The notes below the pieces were generated by a model. That model was not told the DNA's origin. It did no database searches and saw only the letters and a list, made by a program, of their open reading frames with translations. Positions 1 to 6,858 of a DNA stretch of 8,575 bases are shown in pieces. The first letter of the stretch is position 1. Each line of letters begins with the position of its first letter. This stretch comes from Bacteroidaceae bacterium (lineage in GTDB: Bacteria; Bacteroidota; Bacteroidia; Bacteroidales; Bacteroidaceae): positions 1-8,575 of the forward strand of contig CAAFRW010000158.1 of the NCBI GenBank assembly GCA_900765575.1, written 5' to 3'. A program made the translations under genes and the position numbers.

Positions 1-89
1 ATAAAGACTTTTCCCCGTGAAGAACGGCAAACCGTTCAAACGATGGCGAAGCCGAGAGCGTTTTTGCCGTTTAGGGAAAAAGACTTTAT
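1..89. repeat. Long imperfect inverted repeat (extragenic palindrome)
   Basis: Bases 1-16 pair with 74-89 at 14 of 16 positions (ataaagac... with ...gactttat). Bases 23-31 (aacggcaaa) pair perfectly with 63-71 (tttgccgtt). Two alternative small hairpins lie inside: 23-27 with 32-36 (aacgg/ccgtt) and 45-47 with 51-53 (ggc/gcc). The whole could fold as one long stem-loop in RNA or a cruciform in DNA. There is no credible coding sequence here. It may extend left beyond the window. Confidence 0.6.
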
Positions 90-133
90 TTCAGGCTTTT
101 GGAACGTAGGCGGCGAATTTTCTTTTTGTTTCG

Positions 134-161
134 TTTTTCTTTTGTTCGAGCAAAAGAAAAA
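134..161 (-). terminator. A/T-rich hairpin just past the operon's last stop codon
   Basis: Positions 134-144 and 151-161 form a perfect 11-bp inverted repeat (tttttcttttg / caaaagaaaaa) around the 6-nt loop ttcgag. It begins 7 nt beyond the TolC-family stop codon, where a terminator would be expected. However, the stem has only two G/C pairs and no T-run follows it in either direction, so it is not a textbook intrinsic terminator. It may be a transcript-end stabiliser or part of a dispersed extragenic repeat. Confidence 0.4.
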
Positions 162-168
162 TGAAAAA

Positions 169-1668
169 TCACCGAACCACCCTCTCAAAATCCTCCTTCA
201 GCTCCTGTTTCCGTTCATAATCCCACAACGTCAAACTACGAATCTGGTAAAGATAATACCAATAATTATACAACTCCGAAATGCGAGTCTGCCGCGCCTC
301 ATCCTTCGACGACTGCGCATCGTTTAAGTCGAGCATACTAATCTGTCCAATCATAAACGCCTGTACATTTGCATTGTAGCGCCTGCGTGCTATCGAGTCG
401 GCCTCATTGGCTATACCCAGCTGAGCAGCCTGATTATTAAAATGCTCCACCAATAAAAAGAGGTCCTGATTAAAATCCATCTGCTCCTGCTTTATCTTGG
501 CACAGACCGTTTCCCTCTCGCTCTCGGCAACCCGCACTTTGCCCCGGCGTTTACCCCAATCCAAAATAGGAATCTTTACTCCCACTTCCACCACCTGATT
601 GTTGCCCCACTGCGACGAATGGTAGACACTGCGGAACTGCTTGTCCTGTCCGGTTAAACCCAACGAAGCGTACAAATCTATTTTACGTAAATTACCTTTC
701 GCCTCTGCTACGGCATAATCCGCTTCCAGCTGCCGACGACGTATATTCTGCGAGAAGGAATGATTCTGTAACGCCTTCTCCAGCACATCCCCATAAGAGA
801 CCTCCACGTCCGGCACCGTTTCCGGAAGCACCGGTTCAATCTCCGTCCCCTCGTCCAGCCCCAAGAAAGCACGAAGCTGGAACATTTTTGCCTTCAGGTT
901 ACTCTCATTGTCAGTCATCGCCGCCTTTGCTTTTAACACGGAGAGACGCAGTTGCAACCAATCATTCTGGGAAATCTGTCCAATGCTACGTTTTGAGTCC
1001 GCAATCGTATACAGCTTCTCTGTATTCTGTAAGTTCTGTTTGGCAATGTTCAACTGCTCTCTGGCCAACAACAATTCGAAGAAATAGGTCAAAGACTTCA
1101 TCGTGACCTCTTCCGTAGCCGACAGAAACTCAGCCTTCGCCTCCCGGTAACGTACCGGAGCTATCCGTCTCTGCCATTTCAGGCTATTCACCCCGAAAAG
1201 AGGCTGTGTAAAGGTAATGGAAAGCGGAATATTCATAAACTGTTTTTGTTTGTCGGCATCCAGCTGGCGGATGTACGAAAGCGAAGTAGTCAGCGAAAGC
1301 GTACCACCCGTTAACCATACATTCTGGTTGACGGAAAGCTCCCCGTCCAACTCCATGTTATTGTTTTTGACAAACGTATACGACCCGTCACTTTGTTGGT
1401 AACGACTGTAATTCTTGTTGTAAGCAGGCAATGTTCCGGTAAACGACACCTCCGGCAACAAGTCCGCCCGATACGTGTGATACTCCCAATACGCCGCTTT
1501 CAATTCATTGAGCGCTACAGCAGCCTCCACACTTTGTTTTCTCGCCAATGCAATTACCTCTTCGAGCGAAAGCATACGCTGACTGAAGGCAGGCAATACA
1601 CCCACGCATCCTAAACAGATAGCAGCGCAAAGTTGTTTTATTTTCCTATTATGATACATCCGTTTCAT
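169..1668 (-). CDS. TolC-family outer-membrane efflux protein
   Basis: Outer-membrane channel expected to trimerise into a beta-barrel with a long periplasmic alpha-helical tunnel, giving the exporter its exit duct. It has 499 residues, normal for Bacteroidales members. A basic N-terminus (MKRMYHNRKIKQ) and a hydrophobic stretch form a signal peptide, with likely cleavage after AFS (residue 29). Cys21 sits in a poor lipobox context, so a lipoprotein is unlikely but not excluded. The mature protein shows two OEP-like halves: LSLEEVIALARKQS begins the first, and the second carries the family hallmark VGVKIPILDWGKRRGKV followed by long helical segments and IGQISMLDLNDAQ near the C-terminus. An ATG three codons in (1659) is an equally plausible start. 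Last gene of the operon, 37 nt after the final permease; its stop is TGA. Its presence beside an adaptor supports export rather than import. Confidence 0.95.
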   Translation of the reverse strand: MKRMYHNRKIKQLCAAICLGCVGVLPAFSQRMLSLEEVIALARKQSVEAAVALNELKAAYWEYHTYRADLLPEVSFTGTLPAYNKNYSRYQQSDGSYTFVKNNNMELDGELSVNQNVWLTGGTLSLTTSLSYIRQLDADKQKQFMNIPLSITFTQPLFGVNSLKWQRRIAPVRYREAKAEFLSATEEVTMKSLTYFFELLLAREQLNIAKQNLQNTEKLYTIADSKRSIGQISQNDWLQLRLSVLKAKAAMTDNESNLKAKMFQLRAFLGLDEGTEIEPVLPETVPDVEVSYGDVLEKALQNHSFSQNIRRRQLEADYAVAEAKGNLRKIDLYASLGLTGQDKQFRSVYHSSQWGNNQVVEVGVKIPILDWGKRRGKVRVAESERETVCAKIKQEQMDFNQDLFLLVEHFNNQAAQLGIANEADSIARRRYNANVQAFMIGQISMLDLNDAQSSKDEARQTRISELYNYWYYLYQIRSLTLWDYERKQELKEDFERVVR

Positions 1669-1705
1669 TTTGTTCTGTCATTCAAAAGTTTATCTAACTG
1701 CCGCA

Positions 1706-2944
1706 TTATTCATAATGCAACGCATCCACCGGATTGATACGAGACGCCTGACGGGCAGGATACCATATCCCGGCAATAATGAGAAGCGCCAACAATAAGG
1801 TGACCATCACAGAAATCAGTAAAAAGAAAAGAAAGTCGGGCAAAGGCAGTGCATAGTCCGTGAAACCGAAAAGAGAGCTCCGTAGCAAAAACAATAGAAT
1901 GATTCCCGGTAGCCATGCCGAAGCAAACAGCGCCAACCCTTCGCCTACCATTTCCCATTGCACCTGTCTACGGGAAGCGCCGAGCGCCATGCGAAGCCCT
2001 ATCTCCGCCCGACGCGCTTCCGTACGGAACCAAAACGTACCGATAACACCCAGGAAAGCGCAAAATAAAAAGAATCCGCCAAAGAGATAGGCAAACGTGT
2101 AATAGAAATCGATTCCCGCCATATTAATCACCTGTTTTCGGAAAACCGGCATCGGTGTGATAGTGGTAACCATACTATTCCCCACTTGTAAGCGTCCCTT
2201 CATCTCTTTATAAAAGCGGTCGAGAAAATCGTGGTCGGCTTCCGGACGCACGCGGAAAAACAATTGCGCCCCTTCACCTCTTGATTTAAGGAAACGCTCT
2301 TCATTTATTAACTTCCGCATAAATGGCTCTTCATTGCTAAAGTACTCGCAACGACCAATCTCACTCGTTACCGCAATACCGAGCTTATCATCCTTCCCTT
2401 TCTCATCTGTACGGATATACCCCTTTACCGCTCCACCGGGAAAGATTTTATCCATAATGGAACGGGAAACCAAATAAGTTTCAGGAACGGCCTCCGCTCT
2501 AAGGTTTATCCGATTGTCCACCGGACAATAACGGAACACGGACACGACATCAGGAGTCATCTTTCCCGAGCTTCCATGCGCCGATAAGGTATCATGATAA
2601 GCCATCCTTCCCGAATTAGATACGGTATAAGGAAAAGCTAATTCATCTGTAAATCCGGCAGCTTCTACCCCGGCATAACGACGGATACGGTCTGCCAGTT
2701 CACGCAATTCTTCTTCTACCTTCGAATCTGCACGGTAGCCGTTTGTATCCTCCTCCTGATGAGCAATATAGACCCTGTAAACATGCTGTATATCAAAGCC
2801 TTTATCCATCCAATTGCGATAGCTTAATTGTATCAGAAGAGAAGTAATGACCCACAAACAGATGAACGAAACAAACAGTTCCGCTCCTATCCATAAATTG
2901 GATTTCCATTGGGTAGCAATTGTTCTAAAAAGATGTAACAACAT
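1706..2944 (-). CDS. MacB/FtsX-like ABC permease, B-type copy 2
   Basis: Inner-membrane permease of 412 residues, paralogue of the B-type gene at 4303-5535. Helices are predicted at about 16-40, 280-305, 332-354 and 369-393, with the periplasmic domain between helices 1 and 2. The coupling segment FRTEARRAEIGLRMALGAS (306-324) is canonical for FtsX-like permeases. It retains QWKSNLWI near the N-terminus, GFDI.HVY after helix 1, EADHDF and VGNSMVT before helix 2, and the same 19 C-terminal residues as copy 1. It starts 5 nt after the A2 stop, repeating the A-then-B order of the first pair. The TolC-family gene follows after 37 nt. Intact by all visible criteria. It probably partners A2 (inference from position); the substrate cannot be deduced. 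Confidence 0.92.
   Translation of the reverse strand: MLLHLFRTIATQWKSNLWIGAELFVSFICLWVITSLLIQLSYRNWMDKGFDIQHVYRVYIAHQEEDTNGYRADSKVEEELRELADRIRRYAGVEAAGFTDELAFPYTVSNSGRMAYHDTLSAHGSSGKMTPDVVSVFRYCPVDNRINLRAEAVPETYLVSRSIMDKIFPGGAVKGYIRTDEKGKDDKLGIAVTSEIGRCEYFSNEEPFMRKLINEERFLKSRGEGAQLFFRVRPEADHDFLDRFYKEMKGRLQVGNSMVTTITPMPVFRKQVINMAGIDFYYTFAYLFGGFFLFCAFLGVIGTFWFRTEARRAEIGLRMALGASRRQVQWEMVGEGLALFASAWLPGIILLFLLRSSLFGFTDYALPLPDFLFFLLISVMVTLLLALLIIAGIWYPARQASRINPVDALHYE
1709..1768 (-). repeat. 3' end of B2, direct repeat of 4306-4365
   Basis: Partner of the 60-base segment at the end of B1. The differing bases change only the residue before the shared 19-residue C-terminus. Confidence 0.85.
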
Positions 2945-2949
2945 AAGGC

Positions 2950-4254
2950 TTACTTTCTATTTAAGGCTTCTACGATGGGTTTGCGGGTGTAACGCCATGC
3001 CGGTAACAACGTAGAAATCAGGTTTAACACAAAACAGAGAATCAATACATAACAAACCGTAGAGACATCGACCACATGCCAAAAGCTTAACGACGAGACC
3101 TCTTCAAGACCTGCACCTAAAGCAAAATTATCCAAGCTAAATAGTAGCGATGCACGTACACATTGGAACAATCCCGCCGAAAGAAACAATCCTAAAACAC
3201 CACCCAACAGCATTTGGAAGAAATTCTCCAGCAACATTTGAAACATCAAACTTCCGGTAGAAGCTCCAAACGCTTTTCGTATGCCGATTTCCTCGCCTCG
3301 CTTTTTCATACGTGCCACTATCAACCCTGCCAGGTTCAATGCCGGCACAATCAACAGTATCCCTAAAATGATTAGAACTACGTACAATCTTTGGGTAGCA
3401 AGTTCTTCTCCTTCATCCGTATTGCCCATTCTCAGAGTAACTTCCAAAGCTGTACTGGGTTGCTCTTTCAACGAAAAGAACCATGTCACATTCGGCTTGT
3501 TCATCAGTTCTATCTGATGGTCCAACTCCTGCCTCAGTTTCGCTTCATCTTTAGTGGAACGTAATAAAAAATAGAGAGACATTTGTCCCAAAGGAACCTC
3601 ATCCGTTCCCCAGTCCTCCATAGAATTTGGTGTTGTGGTATAAGGATAATAAATGCGGGCGGCCGAATTGGACAGATAAGAAGGCACATCCTCTATCACT
3701 CCACATATCTTATATTCTTTCCAGTCGATGCTCAAGGAACGACCCTCCACATTGACCTCTCCAAACAAGCGCCGCGCGGTACTTTCATCAATAACCACCC
3801 GTTGCATCTTCCCTTTTACTTCCGCTTCGTTGAAGGCTCTTCCGCAAAGGAAACGCATGGAATGAACCTTCCAGAATCCGGCATCTGTAAAAATGGAAGA
3901 AAGCACCTCATTCCGTTGTGTACGTTCGCTATACACCACACTCGATATTCTGCCTACCATGGTTACAGCTTCGGGAGTTTTTAGGTGATAGAACCATTTT
4001 TCCACCATTTTGGCATTCAAGAAAGAACAGCAATAATCTGACGTTTTTTGATGCCTTAAAGCATATCCTTTCGTTACATACAGCATCCTGTCCCGCTTGT
4101 TTTCCACGCCGATATTTCCGGTTTTAATATGGTACGCCATCAGAATAAGCATCACCATGGTAATGCTGAGTGCCGTGCCCACTATATAGACCACGCTGAA
4201 AAACTTATTCTCTTTCAGCAAGTATCTGATTTGTTTTAAATATACTTTCCACAT
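2950..4254 (-). CDS. MacB/FtsX-like ABC permease, A-type copy 2
   Basis: Inner-membrane permease of 434 residues, paralogue of the A-type gene at 5539-6837. Helix 1 spans about 20-42, the periplasmic MacB_PCD-like domain about 43-285, and helices 2-4 about 290-313, 338-366 and 395-418. The coupling segment ARMKKRGEEIGIRKAFGAS (314-332) is nearly the same as in copy 1. 38 of the first 42 and 22 of the last 24 residues match copy 1, whereas periplasmic stretches such as residues 64-80 and 103-122 differ strongly. That pattern suggests constant membrane and ATPase contacts with a changed periplasmic face. The ATG follows the copy-1 B-type stop after 48 nt, the widest gap among the permease genes and the boundary of the duplicated unit. 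Its own B-type partner follows after 5 nt. Substrate unknown. Confidence 0.93.
   Translation of the reverse strand: MWKVYLKQIRYLLKENKFFSVVYIVGTALSITMVMLILMAYHIKTGNIGVENKRDRMLYVTKGYALRHQKTSDYCCSFLNAKMVEKWFYHLKTPEAVTMVGRISSVVYSERTQRNEVLSSIFTDAGFWKVHSMRFLCGRAFNEAEVKGKMQRVVIDESTARRLFGEVNVEGRSLSIDWKEYKICGVIEDVPSYLSNSAARIYYPYTTTPNSMEDWGTDEVPLGQMSLYFLLRSTKDEAKLRQELDHQIELMNKPNVTWFFSLKEQPSTALEVTLRMGNTDEGEELATQRLYVVLIILGILLIVPALNLAGLIVARMKKRGEEIGIRKAFGASTGSLMFQMLLENFFQMLLGGVLGLFLSAGLFQCVRASLLFSLDNFALGAGLEEVSSLSFWHVVDVSTVCYVLILCFVLNLISTLLPAWRYTRKPIVEALNRK
2951..2973 (-). repeat. 3' end of A2, 23-base identity with 5540-5562
   Basis: Same 23 bases as at the end of A1. The junction then differs slightly: five bases separate A2 from B2, against three between A1 and B1. 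Confidence 0.8.
4141..4254 (-). repeat. 5' end of A2, direct repeat of 6724-6837
   Basis: Partner of the 114-base segment at the start of A1. Similarity falls off sharply once the periplasmic domain begins, which marks the edge of the strongly conserved block. Confidence 0.85.
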
Positions 4255-4302
4255 GTCAATGAAGAATTAAGTATGAACAATAACGATTCTCTTTTCAACT
4301 AT

Positions 4303-5535
4303 CTATTCGTAATGCAGCGCATCTACCGGATTGATACGTGAAGCCTGACGGGCAGGATACCATGTTCCGACAAGGATAAGCAGCACCATGACAAACGTAG
4401 AAAACAAAATACTCCATAACAAATACGCCACATTATCCGAATCAAACGGCACCACAAATGCCGAAGAGAGCGACTCCCGGAAGAGATAGACCACCACCAG
4501 CGCAGGTATCCATACCAAAGCAAACAGCAACAGTCCTTCCCCCATCATCAACTGGAAGACTTTTTTCCGGTCGGAACCTGCCGCCATGCGTAGCCCTACT
4601 TCCGCCGTACGGCTCTGTGCACGGAACCAGAATGTACTGATAACTCCGAGAAAAGCACACAACAGAAAGAAAGAAGAAAGAAAATAACTTAACGTATACA
4701 TGGAATTAATGCCCCATAGACCCAAAAGCTCTTCCCGAATAGCAGACATCGAAGCCAGATTGGTCACCATACTATTTCCTACCGACAACTGGGAGCGCAT
4801 ATCCTTCAAGAAACGGTTTACAAAGTCGTGGTCAGCTTCAGGTGCCACCCGGATAAACATACACACGTTACCTTTCCTCTCTTTTAAAAGTTGAGGTTCT
4901 GATACAACTCTCCATCCCATCGGCTCTTCCGAATACTCCATGCGGGCGCACTCTGTGGTAACCCCTACGGCTATCACCTTTTCTTCGTTTCCCTGCCGTG
5001 CGGTTATTTCTCCCTTCGCCACGTCGCTACCAAACAACTTCTTCATCACGGAACGGGAAACCAACCAATGCCCTTGCTCTGCTTCCTTGCGCAAATCAAT
5101 ATGCTTGCCGGCCGGCTGATACTTAAACACCGAAACAATCTCGGGGGTAATCTTACCGTATGCTGCAGAAGCTCGAATTGTATCCCGAAAACATTGTACT
5201 CCACTATAGTCACCCGTATAAGGACGACCTGTATTATTAGAGATTCCAACGACCTCCACTCCCGGATAGCGACGTATCCGTTCAGCCAGTATACGAATCT
5301 CTTCTTTCCTATCCGAATCCGAATCAAAAGAGGTTGAAACCTTCGATTCCAAACCGATAGAAACTTCATACACATGATTGATGTCGAAACCTAAATCACG
5401 GAAACGGTCATGGAACAGACGGATTAATCCGGTAAAGACAAAACAGATACAGACAAAGGAAATAAACAGTTCTGCCATAATCCAGAGATTGGACTTCCAC
5501 TGATTGAATATCAATTTCAATAAATGCGTAAACAT
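4303..5535 (-). CDS. MacB/FtsX-like ABC permease, B-type copy 1
   Basis: Inner-membrane permease of 410 residues with the same four-helix layout as the A-type but clearly a different subfamily. Predicted helices lie at about 16-38, 279-303, 330-352 and 370-391, with a periplasmic domain at about 40-275. The coupling segment FRAQSRTAEVGLRMAAGS (304-321) corresponds to the FtsX-type ATPase contact, and the protein ends in WYPARQASRINPVDALHYE. It starts 3 nt after the A-type stop, so the two are almost certainly translated together and may form a heterodimer. It pairs with 1706-2944 as a paralogue: 32 of the first 61 residues and the last 19 are identical. The periplasmic part just before helix 2 keeps EADHDF and VGNSMVT in both copies. 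All expected parts are intact, so I see no sign of decay. Family confident, partner choice inferred, substrate unknown. Confidence 0.92.
   Translation of the reverse strand: MFTHLLKLIFNQWKSNLWIMAELFISFVCICFVFTGLIRLFHDRFRDLGFDINHVYEVSIGLESKVSTSFDSDSDRKEEIRILAERIRRYPGVEVVGISNNTGRPYTGDYSGVQCFRDTIRASAAYGKITPEIVSVFKYQPAGKHIDLRKEAEQGHWLVSRSVMKKLFGSDVAKGEITARQGNEEKVIAVGVTTECARMEYSEEPMGWRVVSEPQLLKERKGNVCMFIRVAPEADHDFVNRFLKDMRSQLSVGNSMVTNLASMSAIREELLGLWGINSMYTLSYFLSSFFLLCAFLGVISTFWFRAQSRTAEVGLRMAAGSDRKKVFQLMMGEGLLLFALVWIPALVVVYLFRESLSSAFVVPFDSDNVAYLLWSILFSTFVMVLLILVGTWYPARQASRINPVDALHYE
4306..4365 (-). repeat. 3' end of B1, direct repeat of 1709-1768
   Basis: The last 60 coding bases before the B1 stop match those of B2 at 54 of 60 positions by hand count. 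They encode the shared C-terminal WYPARQASRINPVDALHYE segment. Confidence 0.85.
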
Positions 5536-5538
5536 AAG

Positions 5539-6837
5539 CTACTTTCTATTTAAGGCTTCTACAATAGGCATCCGGGCATAGCGCCAGGCTGGAAGCAAGG
5601 TAGAAATCAGGTTTAACAAAAAACAAATGAGCACCACATAAACAATGGTAATAGGACTTATGACATGCCAGAACTCAACATAGGAAGAGGTTGTACTGGT
5701 CTGTGTATACAAAATCATAAAATCATGAGGCAGCAGCTCAGTGCGAAGCCACTGAAAGATACCGTACGCCCCTACTATACCTAACACGCCACCAATAAGC
5801 ATCTGAACCAGATTCTCCAGGAACATCTGCCCTACCAGATGGGAAGTAGAAGCTCCGAAGGCCTTGCGTATGCCTATTTCATCGCCCCGCTTCTTCATCC
5901 GCGAAACAATCAGTCCGGACAGATTCAAAGCCGGCACAAGAAGCAATAAAAGCAGCAAGATACAGGTACTTGTCATTTTCTTCTGTATTTCCTTTCTATC
6001 CGAATCATTTCCTCCTTTGAAACTGCCTTCCCATGCCGTATAAGGCTGGTCTTTCAATGAAAAATAAGACTTCTTATTCGGACGGTTCATTTCCGCCACC
6101 TGATGCTGCAACTCCTGCGTAATCTTTTCCCTGTCGGCCGTAGAACGTTGTAGGATATAGAAACGCATCGGACCGAGAGCCACCTCTTTTGTTCCCCATT
6201 TCCAGATATTCTGGTCGGTAGTGGTATAGGGATACCAAACATGCGAATAGGCTTCAGTAAGATAAGAAGGTACATCCTCCACCACTCCGCAAACCTGATA
6301 ATCTTTTCCGTTTAGCAGAAGTATCCGCCCTATTACGTCCGTTGCTCCGAACAAATTCCGCGCCGTGCTCTCATCGACCACTATTTTTCGTACTTTCCCC
6401 TCCACGTCTACATTGCTGAAGCCCTGCCCGGAAAGGAAGCGGAAAGAGAACAACTTCCAATATCCGGCATCCGTATAAGTGGCAACAATGTTCTTATACA
6501 GTTTTTCCCGCTCGTTGTATATAACATCCGTAGCCTTTCCCACCATCGACACGGCTTCCGGCGTTTTCAGATGATAAAAGTAATCCTCCACCATCTTGGC
6601 ATCCAAATTGTAAGAAGACAGTCCATCCCCATCTTTATACAGTTGATAGCCTCTTGTTATATAAAGCATCCGGTCGCGTTTATTCTCCACACCGAGGTTA
6701 GCTGTCTGCAAGTGGTAAATAATCAGAATAAGCATCACCATGATGATACTCAATGCCGTACCCACTATATAGACCACACTGAAGAACTTATTCTCCTTCA
6801 GCAGGTATCTGATTTGTTTTAAATAGATTTTCCACAT
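5539..6837 (-). CDS. MacB/FtsX-like ABC permease, A-type copy 1
   Basis: Inner-membrane permease of 432 residues with MacB topology. One N-terminal membrane helix (about 20-42) is followed by a large periplasmic MacB_PCD-like domain (about 43-285) and three C-terminal helices (about 290-312, 337-362, 393-415). Between helices 2 and 3 lies the FtsX-type cytoplasmic coupling segment SRMKKRGDEIGIRKAFGAS (312-330), which should contact the ATPase. DESTARNLFG and CGVVEDVPSYL in the periplasmic domain are typical family strings. I chose the ATG at 6837 because the protein then begins MWKIYLKQIRYLLKENKFF, matching the paralogue at 2950-4254. An in-frame ATG at 6858, directly after the ATPase stop, would add seven residues (MKSEGWK). 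The B-type partner follows after 3 nt. It probably works as a homodimer or as a heterodimer with that neighbour (inference). The substrate is unknown. Confidence 0.93.
   Translation of the reverse strand: MWKIYLKQIRYLLKENKFFSVVYIVGTALSIIMVMLILIIYHLQTANLGVENKRDRMLYITRGYQLYKDGDGLSSYNLDAKMVEDYFYHLKTPEAVSMVGKATDVIYNEREKLYKNIVATYTDAGYWKLFSFRFLSGQGFSNVDVEGKVRKIVVDESTARNLFGATDVIGRILLLNGKDYQVCGVVEDVPSYLTEAYSHVWYPYTTTDQNIWKWGTKEVALGPMRFYILQRSTADREKITQELQHQVAEMNRPNKKSYFSLKDQPYTAWEGSFKGGNDSDRKEIQKKMTSTCILLLLLLLVPALNLSGLIVSRMKKRGDEIGIRKAFGASTSHLVGQMFLENLVQMLIGGVLGIVGAYGIFQWLRTELLPHDFMILYTQTSTTSSYVEFWHVISPITIVYVVLICFLLNLISTLLPAWRYARMPIVEALNRK
5540..5562 (-). repeat. 3' end of A1, 23-base identity with 2951-2973
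   Basis: The last codons and most of the stop of A1 are identical over 23 bases to those of A2. They encode VEALNRK, directly before the downstream B-type start codon. This marks the A-B junction as the same in both duplicated units. Confidence 0.8.
6724..6837 (-). repeat. 5' end of A1, direct repeat of 4141-4254
   Basis: The first 114 coding bases of the A1 permease align without gaps to the first 114 of A2, with 102 identical by hand count (about 89%). The segment encodes the N-terminus and first membrane helix. Most differences are in third codon positions. Confidence 0.85.
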
Positions 6838-6858
6838 CTTCCAACCCTCACTCTTCAT

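Noticed and set aside
43..327. Plus-strand open frame of 94 codons at the left edge
   Set aside because: It runs through the palindrome and A/T hairpin and then overlaps the TolC-family gene antisense; the product is low-complexity Phe/Lys and Leu/Ile/Arg-rich with no recognisable domain.
1600..1610. Lipoprotein signal in the TolC-family protein (Cys21)
   Set aside because: The residues before Cys are C-L-G, a poor lipobox, with only a short hydrophobic stretch ahead; ordinary cleavage after AFS fits better.
1683..1690. Possible -7 element (AACTTTTG on the minus strand) before the TolC-family gene
   Set aside because: It differs at one position from TAnnTTTG and no TTTG-like -33 partner lies at the right distance; the 37-nt gap fits simple operon readthrough.
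3583..3984. Plus-strand open frame of 133 codons
   Set aside because: It lies fully antisense to the well-supported A2 permease, which has family motifs in that stretch; the antisense product shows no family features.
5046..5375. Minus-strand open frame of 109 codons in another frame of B1
   Set aside because: Out-of-frame shadow of B1; B1 is intact and conserved with its paralogue through this stretch.
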